A DNA stretch of 64,000 nucleotides from Pseudoduganella lutea (lineage in GTDB: Bacteria; Pseudomonadota; Gammaproteobacteria; Burkholderiales; Burkholderiaceae_D), in the NCBI RefSeq assembly GCF_004209755.1, contig NZ_CP035913.1:6696001-6760000 (forward strand), in the 5' to 3' direction. Shown piece after piece: positions 19,554-29,542 of the stretch. Positions within the stretch are counted from its first letter, which is position 1. Each line of letters opens with the position of its first letter. A program made the translations under genes and the position numbers. The notes beneath the pieces are model-generated. The model worked only from the letters and a program-made list of their open reading frames with translations, searched no databases and was not told where the DNA came from.

Positions 19554-19601
19554 AATATTGCAGTAATTATTGTCTTTTGACAAGATAATTACCGCAATAT
19601 T
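19554..19601. promoter_or_regulatory. 48-bp palindrome upstream of the TonB receptor
   Basis: AATATTGCAGTAATTAT (19554-19570) and ATAATTACCGCAATATT (19585-19601) form a 17-bp inverted repeat with one mismatch; TGTC/GACA inside it extends the symmetry. It is AT-rich and without a terminator T-run, so an operator is more likely than a terminator. On the minus strand it contains TTGTCA and CAATAT 17 bp apart, a possible weak promoter for the receptor. Confidence 0.55.
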
Positions 19602-19766
19602 GCAAAGATTAGGCGGTGACATACAGACGGTCAAGCGCTTGATCGTTATCGCAATGGTGTTTCACGGAGTTTACGCAACACGTGCAGCGGCGCTATCCCC
19701 GGCTGCCACAGGAGGGGATTTGATTCCTGAGAAGCTCAGTTGTTAGGCGATGTCGTAACGCGGGAG

Positions 19767-21043
19767 TTACGGGTGCTGCCGGACCGCCTGTACAAGGCGT
19801 TTCATGGCGGTTTGCGGAGTAATCCTGCCGTCGCGCCAGAAAGCGCTGGTGATCGCTGGAATGCGTTGTTCGACGTCCCGGCGCGCCGAGACGGTCGCGT
19901 TCGGAATCAGGTTGCCATTGTGTGCTGCGCGGCGGTAGGCTTGGACGGCAATGACGCCGCAGTGATCAAAGGAGCGAGCGTCCATGTCCAGCCGAACCGG
20001 AATGGAGCCTTTTGCCAAGTTAAACGATGTCTGAACAGGTGCTGACATTGCCACGCCGGCAAAATCCAGCTGGGCCCGAGCAGCCTCCGCGCCGTCTGGC
20101 CGGAAGACAGCGAATGCGTCTGTCGCGAACAGGAAATACTGGGCCGTGCCTGGTGCCGCAGTACAGTGGAATGCCCAGCCGCTGCGCGCTTTGGCGCCAG
20201 TAAAGGTCGGCTTGGCCCAATCGCCCATGAATTGCATCCCGGCCGACCCGTTGATCAGCATTTCCGAGGCCTTCATCCAGCGCCTCGCTGGCTCCTTTGG
20301 CTGGGTGTATTGCTTGAGTCGACGGAAAGTAAGCAGTACTTGCTCCATCGTCAAACTGGACAACGCAGCGGGATCAAATTCGAGCAGCGCCTTTACATAG
20401 AATTCGCCGCCACCGACGCCCAGCGCGACGGTCTGGAACAGTAGATGATCCTGCCATTGTTCGCCGCCATGGGCGAGCGCCACGAAGCCCGCGCGTTTCA
20501 GCTTTTCCGCGGTGTCGAAGAACTCCTGCCAGGTAGACGGCACGCTGGCGCCGGCGCGCTCAAGTGCACTGGTATTAATCCATAGCCAGTTAAGCCGATG
20601 TACGTTGACAGGAACCGCCACATATTTCCCGTCATGCTGCACAGCCGCGCGGACCTGCAGCGGCAGCAAGGCGTCCCAGTTCTGGGTCCGAGCCACGATA
20701 TCCACGTTGCCCAAACGGCCCTGCCGCGCCCATTCAGCGATGACGGGCGTCTGGACCTGCGCGAGCGAGGGGGGATTTCCCGACAGGACACGGAACTGCA
20801 GCAATGCGGCCGCCATCCCATTGCCGCCCCGCCGACGACGGTAAAGTCGCGCCACTTGTGGCCCTTTTCGATGACTGCAGTGCGTAGCACGGCCAGGGAC
20901 CTGGCATCGGACTCGCCGTCCCATGAATGCAGCACTTCAATGGGCGCCGATGATACGACGCCGTACGCAAGTAACCCGGCCGCCAGTATCGAGCTGCCCG
21001 GCCATCCCCGGCCGATCCTGTTTGCGTGGACCGCATTTTGCAT
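19767..21043 (-). pseudogene. ABC-type sugar-binding protein, one-base frameshift
   Basis: Two frames together give a family 1 extracellular solute-binding protein of about 425 residues. The first frame has a signal peptide and the typical start of the mature domain (IEVLHSWDGESDARSL ... KWRDFTVVGGA). The second continues NGMAAALLQFRVLSGNPP to the end at 19767, with the sugar-pocket region GSAGMQFMGDWAKP. One G is missing from a run at 20827-20830, where VVGGGGNG would be expected. The gene follows the two-component genes and has no permease or ATPase partner nearby, so it may act as a periplasmic sensor co-receptor rather than in transport; this is inference. Confidence 0.75.
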
Positions 21044-21162
21044 ATTCAGTACTCGCAAATCAATTGGAAGAAATGGCAACCGAAAGATCGAATATTCCAC
21101 TGGACACAGTTCGACACAAACGGGCTAGCAACGGGCCTCGTCGATGCGTTGCGCTCGCGGGT

Positions 21163-22628
21163 TCATGGGCGCGGGGTGGCCAGCGGCAAACTGAACGCCA
21201 CTTTCAGCCCATGCGGCTCTACGTTACTCAGTACGACATCACCATGATGGCGCAAGGCGATCTCCCTGACGATGGCCAGTCCGAGGCCACAGCCGAGACC
21301 CTTGTCAGTGGCGCGGACAAAGCGTTCGAGTACGCGTTCATGCAGCGCGACGGGTATACCTGGACCGGTGTCGACAATCGTGACCAATGCGCGGTCTCCC
21401 TGCCGTTTCACCTGGACGGTGATCTCGCTGCCGGGCCCGGCGTATTCGATCGCATTGTCCACGATATTGAGCAATGCTTCACGCAACAGGAGCTCATTGC
21501 CCATCACACGAAGCGGCACGGCCTCCCGGCTGTCAGTCGTTTCTTCGATGCCCAGGTCGATCAGTGCACGCAGCGCCCGCGGCACGGTTTCCGTCACTAG
21601 GCCTTTCACGAACGGTAGCACCTCGACAAGGGTCTGTTCCGTCGCCATCGCGGCTTCTGGCTCTGCCCGCGCCAGCATGAGCAGCCGGTCGACCAGGTGG
21701 GCACTGCGCACAGCGCTCCCATGGACCAATGAGAGGCATGAAGCCAGCGCCGGATCGCTGTTGGTGCGTAAGGCGAGCTGGGTCTGGCTTTGCAGTCCCG
21801 CCAATGGCGTGCGCAGCTGATGAGCAGCGTCGGCAATAAAGCGCTGTTGCGAGGCGACGTTCTGGCGTATCGAAGCCAGTAAGGCATTCAGCGCTTGGAC
21901 CAGGGAGCGTACTTCCTGTGGTGCAGCGTCACTGCGCAGAGGAGTCAAATCCATCGGCGTGCGCCCTTCGACCTCGCGACGCAGGCGCACCAGGGGCGCC
22001 AGGCCGGCACCGCTGCCAACCCAGACAATGATCGTCATCAGGACTATTAGTACTGACAATGGCAGAAGTGTATCGACCAGAATTCTCTTCCAGAGGTTCT
22101 CGCGGTGCGCCATGTTACGCGCCACCTGCACTAGCATCGCCTGCTGCCGGCCATCTGGATCGTCATAAGTAACGTATAAGGCCGCGACGCGCACCATGAT
22201 GCGGGCGCCCGCAGTAGCGCCGGCGCCAGGTTCGGCCAACATCAATTCAGCATCGTAGAAATACGGTTCGTTCTCGCGCAGCCGGGCGTTCTTTGGCGGA
22301 TGCGGAACGGTTTTGTTGCCGAGGATCACCCGGCCCGGTGGCGAGCTGACTGTGTAGAGAAGGCGGTCTTTGGGGTCGGCTTCGAGTACTTCCTGGGCTG
22401 CCCTCGGAAAATCGACTAGCAGGCCGGTGGGGGTGGGTTGGACCTGACGCGACAAGGTACGGGCGGTCTGCGACAACATGGCGTCGGCGGCCTGATTCAC
22501 ATAATGCACCGCAAGGCGATAGGTCAGCCCCCGCCGGCCAACCACAATACCAATTGCGGAAGCAATATCCAGAGCACTAGCTGGCGACGTAGAGATATAC
22601 TTGTGTGGCGACAGCGCAAACGAGGCAT
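21163..22628 (-). pseudogene. OmpR-partner sensor histidine kinase (TctE-like), one-base frameshift
   Basis: From ATG 22628 the frame encodes a short cytoplasmic start and a membrane helix (LVLWILLPQLVLWLAGG) and then meets TGA. One base later the frame resumes LTYRLAVHYVNQAAD, the usual continuation of TctE-type kinases. The periplasmic sensor, second helix (LLPLSVLIVLMTIIVWVG), HAMP-like linker, H-box AAHQLRTPLAG and ATPase motifs (NIVDNAIEY, DTGPGIP, GLGLAIV) are complete. The indel lies in a C-run at 22528-22532. It starts 19 bp after the response regulator gene, so they form one two-component operon. If the indel is real, only a start inside the gene could make a protein, lacking the first helix. 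Confidence 0.75.
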
Positions 22629-22647
22629 CACGTTGGCTTTAGGTGCG

Positions 22648-23352
22648 TTAGACGCATTCCGCTCCGCCCTCCAGCAAGTAACCCAGCCCGCGGATAGTCT
22701 TGATGGAAAGGCTGGAATTGTCGAGCTTTCGGCGCAGTCGATGCATGTGTACTTCGATTGCGTTGCCCTGACCGACTTCTAAACCTTCCTTCGCCCACGC
22801 GGCGATGATTTGCTCTTTTGTCACCACGCGTTCGGCGTTGGCGAGCAGCAGGTCAAGCAGGATTGTTTCGCGTGGACTGAACTCGACCGCTCCGGCGCTG
22901 CTCACGGCCCGGCGAGTGTCCCGATCGAATCGCAAAGGGCCAGCAAGCGAGGTACTGCTGCCATGACCGGTCGGCGCCGCCGCTCTTTTATGCGCTGAAC
23001 GGCGCAGCACGGCGCGTAATCTAGCTTCGAGTTCATAGAAATCGACCGGCTTGGTAATGTAATCGTCCGCCCCCGCGTTAAGCAGCGTGATCCGGCTATC
23101 GAGCCGATCCAGCGCGGTCAGGACCAGGACAGGCAAATCGTCGCCTGACGCGCGCAGTTTCTGCAGCACGGTCGGTCCGTCGACCAACGGAAGGCCAAGA
23201 TCGAGAATGACGGCGTCGAAGTGATGTCGCGTGAGCAGGAACTCGGCGACCGCGCCGTTAGGGGCATGTTCCACCGCGAATCCCGATAGGCGGAGCAGGG
23301 ACGCCATTCCAGTAGCGAGGATTTCGTCGTCTTCGACTAGTAAAAGTTGCAT
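22648..23352 (-). CDS. OmpR-family response regulator (TctD/QseB-like)
   Basis: The 234-aa protein has a receiver domain with acidic pocket VEDDE and phosphoacceptor D51 (VILDLGLPLVDG), followed by a winged-helix DNA-binding domain (EVHMHRLRRKLDN, IKTIRGLGYLLE). It pairs with the sensor kinase directly downstream and probably controls the sugar locus of this strand; the binding protein gene follows the kinase. Its upstream gap to 23755 should hold the promoter. Confidence 0.85.
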   Translation of the reverse strand: MQLLLVEDDEILATGMASLLRLSGFAVEHAPNGAVAEFLLTRHHFDAVILDLGLPLVDGPTVLQKLRASGDDLPVLVLTALDRLDSRITLLNAGADDYITKPVDFYELEARLRAVLRRSAHKRAAAPTGHGSSTSLAGPLRFDRDTRRAVSSAGAVEFSPRETILLDLLLANAERVVTKEQIIAAWAKEGLEVGQGNAIEVHMHRLRRKLDNSSLSIKTIRGLGYLLEGGAECV

Positions 23353-23754
23353 GCTGATATACTAGCCTGTTGCAGTCTTTGATTCAACGCTTGCCCTCCC
23401 GAGCATGCATGTTTGGTGCGTTACACACAGCACGGATTACGGCCAATCACTGGCCATAGTCCTTGTCCAGTTCTTGCTTCATTCAAGCGCCGTTTATCCT
23501 TGTGGAGGTTGAGATAGCTGCGGCCTCCAGGTCTAAGTGTTGGCCCTGCTACAGACCGGCAACTTTGTAAATTGATTCGTTCTTCGAAGTCAGCAGCTAA
23601 TTGCCAACTAGGCGCGAGTATTGATCGACATGGCTAAGTTCTGGTGACCGGCGACTGGCGACCGGCAACCGCCACCAGCATTAGCTGTATCACATGTTGC
23701 ATCTGTCCTCCGCGTAGTCGCAGACGCCCTAACGAAAGTCGATATAGTCCGCTT
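23353..23754. other. intergenic region without a supported gene
   Basis: No open frame here resembles a protein. A short degenerate direct repeat built of GACCGGCGACTGGC-like units lies near 23646-23680. The remainder is unremarkable and leads into a copy of the dispersed repeat. Confidence 0.4.
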
Positions 23755-23846
23755 TGGGGCGACAGCTGCCTGTCGTGACAGTCTATGATTTTTCCTGTTC
23801 GCCATCTACTATGATGGGGCGAACGGCCGAGTTCGGCCAAAACCTG
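23755..23846 (+). repeat. dispersed intergenic repeat, family 1, copy 1
   Basis: This copy carries the two hallmarks of the family: CTGTCGTGACAG at 23770-23781 and GGCCGAGTTCGGCC at 23825-23838, both inverted repeats around GT, linked by a GACTTTTCC-GTTCGGC-type stretch. Related copies lie at 29543, 32906, 36735 (inverted) and 37331. Confidence 0.75.
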
Positions 23847-23865
23847 CCGGTCGGAACAATGGACG

Positions 23866-23890
23866 TAAAAAAAGACGCCGAAGCGTCTTT
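23866..23890 (-). terminator. Rho-independent terminator of the PEP-CTERM gene
   Basis: AAAGACGC and GCGTCTTT form an 8-bp stem around CGAA, followed on the minus strand by a T-run. It lies just after the stop of the gene at 23914-24408. Confidence 0.85.
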
Positions 23891-23913
23891 CCATCTAGCT
23901 GAGTACCGCGCAA

Positions 23914-24408
23914 TCAAGCCTTGCGACGACGAGCCAGGAAGCCCATAACGCCCAAGCCGCCCAGCAGCATCCCGTAAGTGGTTGGCTCAGGAACAGCCGA
24001 GGTTACGTCGATCGTCCCGGCGTAGCTAGCGACGTCGCCAAATGCCTTGCCAGTGATGACCAGGGTCAGTGTGCCGTTGACCGGCAGATCCGAGAAATCG
24101 ATATCGGAATACTTGGCGCCGTTCGTCAGGTCAAGCTCCACGCCGTTCAACGTTGCGGAGTAGAAGTCGATATTGCTTTTCTTGTTTTGCACGTTGCGAG
24201 CGAAACCGGTCGCATCGGCGGTCATGCCGCTGTAGCTGAACGTGAACGTGTCAGTAAAGTCGCCGATAGTATGGCTCGTGCCAAAATCAGCGGTCCAGTT
24301 CGCGTCCCCAGCTGCCAGAACGATCGTCGGAGAGGTATAGTTTTCAGCCATTGCGCCGCCAAACGCGGTGCTGAGGATTGCTGCCAGGGCGATGGATTGC
24401 AGTTTCAT
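23914..24408 (-). CDS. FxDxF-type PEP-CTERM surface protein
   Basis: This 164-aa protein has an N-terminal signal peptide (ending GGAMA) and a C-terminal sorting signal VPEPTTYGMLLGGLGVMGFLARRRKA: a VPEP motif, a hydrophobic helix and an arginine cluster. Exosortase cleaves such proteins and the products go to the cell surface or exopolysaccharide. The FTDTF segment near residue 53 fits the FxDxF subfamily. No exosortase gene lies in this window. It has its own terminator and is monocistronic. Function of the mature part is unknown. Confidence 0.85.
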   Translation of the reverse strand: MKLQSIALAAILSTAFGGAMAENYTSPTIVLAAGDANWTADFGTSHTIGDFTDTFTFSYSGMTADATGFARNVQNKKSNIDFYSATLNGVELDLTNGAKYSDIDFSDLPVNGTLTLVITGKAFGDVASYAGTIDVTSAVPEPTTYGMLLGGLGVMGFLARRRKA

Positions 24409-24666
24409 TTTGTTCTCTTAAGTACTAGATGTTGTTGAGCAATTAAGGTAACTCACGCGACATTAGTTGTCAATGATTTATTAAAATTTCCTTAAGAAAA
24501 GACTCACTCTGCAATACCGCCAACACGAGCTGGTGCATGGAATGCGCGTACGAGCGTCCGGTATGGGCAACATCTGGTGCCCACTCGGTGGTTGAAACCG
24601 ATCAAGTGTGATTCTTCGTTCGCCGGCAATTGAGTAGGAGATGGCCCATGACGCTCTCGCGCTAAG

Positions 24667-25044
24667 CTACGACGCTGATGTGAAGTGGCGAGCTAGTCTG
24701 GCGACCAATTGTCGAGGCGACAGAGGCTTCTCTAGAAATTCAGCATTGCTCACCTGTCGCACCCAGGAGCGTTCGTCTAAGGCCGTCAACGAAGTCATGA
24801 TCAGAATGAGGAACGAACTGTCCGGATACATTTTTCGAGCCAACGGGCACAGCGTTCGGCCATCCATACCGTTCATGTTAATGTCCGTAATGAGCACATC
24901 AGGACAGCGCTTTGCCAATTTTGACAAAGCATCGTGGCCATCGATAGCGGTGGCAACGTCGTATCCCTCTCGTTCGAGCGAAAGGCGGAGCACACGAACA
25001 ACGTAAGGTTCGTCGTCAACTAACAGGATGTGATGCTGGATCAT
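24667..25044 (-). CDS. stand-alone receiver (CheY-like) response regulator
   Basis: The 125-aa product is a single receiver domain (LLVDDEPYVVRVL, phosphoacceptor in LITDINMNGMDG, Lys in FLEKPLS). There is no output domain. It lies between the PEP-CTERM gene and a chemoreceptor and could be phosphorylated by any of the nearby kinases; its partner is not defined by the sequence. Confidence 0.8.
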   Translation of the reverse strand: MIQHHILLVDDEPYVVRVLRLSLEREGYDVATAIDGHDALSKLAKRCPDVLITDINMNGMDGRTLCPLARKMYPDSSFLILIMTSLTALDERSWVRQVSNAEFLEKPLSPRQLVARLARHFTSAS

Positions 25045-25281
25045 AGAATGGCTAGCTTACCCGCTTAGCAAAGCAAAAGCGTAAAACCGTCGCAGCTATT
25101 AGCCGAATTCGTTGGCCTCCGCCCGACACGTTGGCCCCGTGCATCGCATCTTTTCCGAAACTCACATATGTCCTGACCACCGAGACCTGCAGAAACAGGA
25201 CGGACGCGCAGTGCCCTGCCGGTGCACGGACATGTACAATGCCCTGCTCGTGCCCGGTGGTTAATGGATCCACCGCTGGCG

Positions 25282-27003
25282 TCAGAATTCTTCCCAATCA
25301 TCGCGATCCACAGGTTTGCCGCCCCCTCCTGGGCGCGGCTGTGAAGGCGTGGTAACGACACTTTTCGTCTGCTTCGGATACTTCGTCGGCAAGGATCGAA
25401 CCGGAACAGTAGTCGATCCCGAAGCCGGTCGAGAAGTCGAACCTGCGGAGGAACGTTCCTCAATACGGAAGACCGAAATTGCGGTGGCCAGTAGCTGCGC
25501 CTGGTCGCGCATGCTCGCCGCTGCGGCCGCCGCTTCCTCGACCAACGCAGCATTTTGCTGCGTGGCCGAATCCATCGTCGTGATAGTGGTGTTCACCTGG
25601 GCGATGCCCGAGCTCTGTTCCTGGCTGGCCGAGGCGATCTCGTTCATGATGTCCGCCACCTGCTTCACGGACGTCACAATGCGCTCCATCGTGGTGCCGG
25701 CCTGATCGACTAGTCGGCTGCCTGCATCGACCTTCTCGACCGAATCGTAGATCAATTCCTTGATCTCACGCGCCGCGCTGGCCGAACGCTGCGCCAAGTT
25801 GCGCACTTCCGATGCGACGACCGCGAAGCCGCGGCCCTGTTCGCCGGCGCGCGCCGCTTCGACGGCAGCATTTAGCGCCAGGATGTTGGTCTGGAAGGCG
25901 ATGCCGTCGATCACGCCGATGATGTCCACGATCTTGCTCGAGCTTTCCTTGATTGAGCCCATCGTCTCCACCACCTGGCTGACGACCTGGCCGCCCTCGT
26001 TCGCGTGACTCGCGGCCGAGACGACCAGCTGGTTGGCCTGGCGCGCGTTGTCCGCGTTCTGCTGAACGGTCGACGTCAATTCCTCCATGGACGAGGCGGT
26101 TTCCTCCAGGCTGGCAGCCTGCTGCTCAGTGCGGTTCGACAGGTCCATGTTACCGCTGGCGATTTCTGCTGCAGCGGTGTTGATCGCATCGGTGCTGTCA
26201 CGCACGGTGCGTACGGTCCCCGTCAGCGCTGCTGTCATGCCGCCCAGAGCCCCGAGCAGGCGGCCCATCTCGTCCTGGCGAGTCGTAACGATCTGCGCGG
26301 TGAGATCGCCGCCCGCGACGGTCTCAGCGATCCGAACTGCTTCGGCGACGGGGCTGGTGACCGAGCGTGTGATCAGCCAACCGATCACAGCCGACACCAG
26401 GATGGCCACCACGAGCAGCACGATCATTAACGTCGTAGCCGCCTTTGCGGCGGTGGCTGCTGTATCCGCGTCGTGCTCCATCAGCTCTCGGTGAATCTTC
26501 AGCAGCTCGTCGAGATGGCGGAAGTAGACGGTTTGTGCGGGGACCACCTCGGAAAACATGGCCTGTACTGCCCCTTCACGATCGCCGGTGCGATACCGGG
26601 CGATTGCTTTGTCGAGGCGTTCTTTGTAAGCGAAATACGCTTTGTCTTGCTGGTCAAAGATAGCGCGCACGTCGGGTGTCAGATCAGACTTATGCATTTT
26701 TCCGGCCGACTCGCCGCCGGCAGCGTCGGCCGCCGCCATCTCGCGCAGGAAGTCCTCGGTTTTGGCTGGGTCCGGCGTTAGCATCGCATTGCGCACTGCT
26801 TGTGCGCCGCGATTGACTTGGCTACGCATGTCGCTAAGCCATGTGACTTTGACGTACCGGTCTTTTACCAGCTGATCGGTGCGAGCTGCCACTTCCTGGA
26901 TACGGCTGATGCCGACCAGCGACATGATTAGCATGATAAGAATGGCCACCGCGAAGCCAAGTGCGAGTCGAGCGCCAATGCGCATATTAGACAGGGTCAA
27001 CAT
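25282..27003 (-). CDS. methyl-accepting chemotaxis protein
   Basis: A 573-aa transmembrane chemoreceptor. Helix 1 ([19 protein letters not shown]) is followed by a periplasmic four-helix sensor domain, helix 2 ([19 protein letters not shown]), HAMP and the signalling hairpin with the conserved tip [31 protein letters not shown]. The C-terminus ends DDWEEF, matching the xWxxF tether by which CheR/CheB dock. ATG 27003 is chosen because of AAGGA upstream and because it directly precedes helix 1. The ligand is unknown. It diverges from the hybrid kinase at 27450. Confidence 0.9.
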   Translation of the reverse strand: MLTLSNMRIGARLALGFAVAILIMLIMSLVGISRIQEVAARTDQLVKDRYVKVTWLSDMRSQVNRGAQAVRNAMLTPDPAKTEDFLREMAAADAAGGESAGKMHKSDLTPDVRAIFDQQDKAYFAYKERLDKAIARYRTGDREGAVQAMFSEVVPAQTVYFRHLDELLKIHRELMEHDADTAATAAKAATTLMIVLLVVAILVSAVIGWLITRSVTSPVAEAVRIAETVAGGDLTAQIVTTRQDEMGRLLGALGGMTAALTGTVRTVRDSTDAINTAAAEIASGNMDLSNRTEQQAASLEETASSMEELTSTVQQNADNARQANQLVVSAASHANEGGQVVSQVVETMGSIKESSSKIVDIIGVIDGIAFQTNILALNAAVEAARAGEQGRGFAVVASEVRNLAQRSASAAREIKELIYDSVEKVDAGSRLVDQAGTTMERIVTSVKQVADIMNEIASASQEQSSGIAQVNTTITTMDSATQQNAALVEEAAAAAASMRDQAQLLATAISVFRIEERSSAGSTSRPASGSTTVPVRSLPTKYPKQTKSVVTTPSQPRPGGGGKPVDRDDWEEF

Positions 27004-27228
27004 CGAATTCCTTGGTCGAAATAGAGGGTGCCGAAACGGTCCGCAGTGTGTGACCGACCGAGTGGCGATGGTCGAAACTAATAATGAGATACCAGATTGC
27101 AAGTCACGATGGTACCCGCGATCTTTCTGCCACACGCAAGCCAACCATTCGAAGTGTTGCGTAAGTGCGATTGCGTGGTCTTGAAGACAACGGCATTAAG
27201 GGATTGCCGCCCGTGTGTGACGTCCTAA
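27004..27228. promoter_or_regulatory. divergent promoter region
   Basis: The 446-bp gap between the chemoreceptor and the hybrid kinase has no supported gene. The part listed here should hold the chemoreceptor promoter; the rest contains a repeat copy (27229-27315). No unambiguous -35/-10 pair was identified. Confidence 0.35.
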
Positions 27229-27315
27229 GAGCGGCTAACAAAATCTGTTGCTTGTCGTGGAGGCAACAACCGTGTACGCATTGGCAATGCGACCGGCTGC
27301 TTTCGGCCAAAAGCA
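27229..27315 (+). repeat. dispersed intergenic repeat, family 2, copy 1
   Basis: About 87 bp beginning GAGCGGCTAACAA, with GGCAACAACC in the middle and TTGGCAATG then GACC near the end. It closes with TTTCGGCCAAAAGC, the same tail seen after some family 1 copies. A second copy lies at 60475-60561. Confidence 0.7.
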
Positions 27316-27449
27316 TAGAAAATCCAACCTGACTTTGCTGGGACGACGAGGTGGGCTATAGCATGCAGTTACGCACCTCTGCACTCCTGTACGCATAATA
27401 GGGCGTCTGGACAAGTAGAATTCAAGCATTCGACATTTCTCCCTCCGCC

Positions 27450-29459
27450 ATGCTGACGCCGGACTTTGCATTTCTTGACCACGCTGGCTCTGCCGGCCGC
27501 CAGATTGCGCAAAACGACTGGAGCACGCATCCGCTTGGCCCGATCACTGGCTGGCCACCCGCCCTGCGCACGGCACTTAGTATGATGCTCAGTTCGGGGT
27601 TTCCGTCCTATGTCGCCTGGACGGATCGACTGCATACCCTGTTTAACGAGCCGTATTCTGAACTGATGGCTGAACGCCCAAACGCCTTACAAGGAATGTC
27701 AATAGGCGCGCTATGGCCAGAGGTCGCCGACGCCGTGGTGTCGATCTGCTCCCAGGCCTTTGCAGGTGAGACGATGTTTTTTCAAGATATGTCACTACCA
27801 GTCACGCGCAGCGGGTGTACCGGGCCTAATTTTTTCACATTTTCCGTTAGCCCCATCCGGGACCATCAAGGCGAAATTTGCGGCGTGCTCGGCACGGTTA
27901 TTGAGACGACCGAAAAAGTTCTGGCGCTAGCTCGACACCGGGAGGCGGAGGAGCGTTACCGGCTGTCGCTGGAAGCCGGCCGCATGGGAACCTGGTCAGT
28001 GGACCCTGATACGGGCGTGACGATAATGGACGAGCGATTCGCCAGTCTGTTCGGCGTGACGCCCGATGTGGCCGAACAAGGGGCTCGTCTAGAGTACTTC
28101 ACGCAGATCATTCATCCGGACGATCGTGACAACGTAATTGCTGCTGTATCGCAGGCGATGCAAAACGACGCCGCCTACGATATCGATTACCGTACCGTGC
28201 CCAAGATAGGTAGGACCGTTTGGGTAAGCGTAAAGGGCCGGATGTTCACGGACGTGCAGAGCGGCAAGCGTCGTTTTGCTGGGGTCGCTACCGACATCAC
28301 TAGTCGCAAGGAGGCAGAGCTGGCCTTGCGTAATGCAGACCGGCGCAAGGATGAGTTCCTGGCGATGTTGGCGCACGAGCTACGCAACCCGCTCGCTCCA
28401 ATTAGCGCGGCAGCGTCCATCCTTCGTATGCGCACGCTCGATCCCAAGCACGTGGCGGTGACGAGCGAGGTGATCAGCCGGCAGGTGGCACACATGACCA
28501 ACTTGATCGACGACCTGCTCGACGTGTCGCGCGTGACGCGGGGACTGGTCACGCTGGCTATAGCGGAAGAGCCATTGGGCGGCATCATAAACGACGCGAT
28601 TGAACAGGCCACGCCGCTCATGCGCGCCAAGGGCCAGCGTATCACCTTGCAGCTGGCCGCAGAGCCCGTGGTGGTCTGCGGCGATAAAAAAAGATTGGTA
28701 CAAGCGCTGTCCAACATCCTCAACAATGCGACCAAATATACTCCTGACGGTGGCCACATCCTGCTCGCGACCACGTTCAAAGCCGCCCGCGTGCAGATCG
28801 ACGTGACGGACACTGGCGTTGGCATGGATCCCAACTTTACGAGCCGCGCGTTCGAGCTTTTTTCTCAGGCTGAGCGCAGTTCCGACCGTGCGTCAGGCGG
28901 ATTGGGACTGGGCTTGGCGCTCGTTAAAAGTCTGGTCGAACTGCATCAAGGCACTGTTAGTGCCTTTAGCGCCGGCATAGGCAAGGGCAGTACCTTTTCG
29001 CTGATTCTGCCGTGCCTGCTCGAGCGCGAAGTGAAGCCAGATAGCACCCTATACGACGATGCTGCGCACCGAGGCATGCCATCATTGCGCATTATGATCG
29101 TAGACGACAACCAGGACGCGGCTTTGATGATGGCGATGCTCCTGGAGGCCGCTAGCCACGAGGTTATCGTAAAACATTCAGCGAAGGCGGCTTTGGAACA
29201 TTTCGCGGTAGCTCGACCTGACGTGTTCCTGCTCGACATTGGCCTACCGGAAATGGATGGGAATACCCTTGCCCGACACTTGCGCGCTCAGCCGGAAACC
29301 GCCAACGCCGTGTTAATCGCCGTAACCGGATATGGCCAAGAACATGATCGTAAGGCCACGCAGGCTGCCGGGTTCAATCATCATCTGGTCAAGCCGCTTG
29401 ACTCAGATCACTTGCTGAGGTTGTTGGCCGACATAGCGCAAGCAAATAGCTGGCATTGA
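27450..29459 (+). CDS. PAS-PAS hybrid sensor histidine kinase with receiver
   Basis: A cytoplasmic 669-aa hybrid kinase. Two PAS-type sensor domains (about 20-150 and 165-290) are followed by HisKA (LAMLAHELRNPLAPI, H309), the HATPase domain (LNNATKY, DTGVGM, GLGLGLALVKSL) and a C-terminal receiver with phosphoacceptor D596 (FLLDIGLPEMDG). No membrane helix is visible, so the signal is probably sensed inside the cell. It has the same layout downstream of the H-box as the kinase at 62695, and the two share long identical stretches around the H-box. The output of the phosphorelay is not encoded next to it. Confidence 0.88.
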   Translation: MLTPDFAFLDHAGSAGRQIAQNDWSTHPLGPITGWPPALRTALSMMLSSGFPSYVAWTDRLHTLFNEPYSELMAERPNALQGMSIGALWPEVADAVVSICSQAFAGETMFFQDMSLPVTRSGCTGPNFFTFSVSPIRDHQGEICGVLGTVIETTEKVLALARHREAEERYRLSLEAGRMGTWSVDPDTGVTIMDERFASLFGVTPDVAEQGARLEYFTQIIHPDDRDNVIAAVSQAMQNDAAYDIDYRTVPKIGRTVWVSVKGRMFTDVQSGKRRFAGVATDITSRKEAELALRNADRRKDEFLAMLAHELRNPLAPISAAASILRMRTLDPKHVAVTSEVISRQVAHMTNLIDDLLDVSRVTRGLVTLAIAEEPLGGIINDAIEQATPLMRAKGQRITLQLAAEPVVVCGDKKRLVQALSNILNNATKYTPDGGHILLATTFKAARVQIDVTDTGVGMDPNFTSRAFELFSQAERSSDRASGGLGLGLALVKSLVELHQGTVSAFSAGIGKGSTFSLILPCLLEREVKPDSTLYDDAAHRGMPSLRIMIVDDNQDAALMMAMLLEAASHEVIVKHSAKAALEHFAVARPDVFLLDIGLPEMDGNTLARHLRAQPETANAVLIAVTGYGQEHDRKATQAAGFNHHLVKPLDSDHLLRLLADIAQANSWH

Positions 29460-29542
29460 ATATCGCCGCGGCGCGCTGCAAGATGTATCCGGCATCTTGT
29501 GATGTCGCTGCAATATGGCTCCACTAGCGCAACGTCCGGTAA

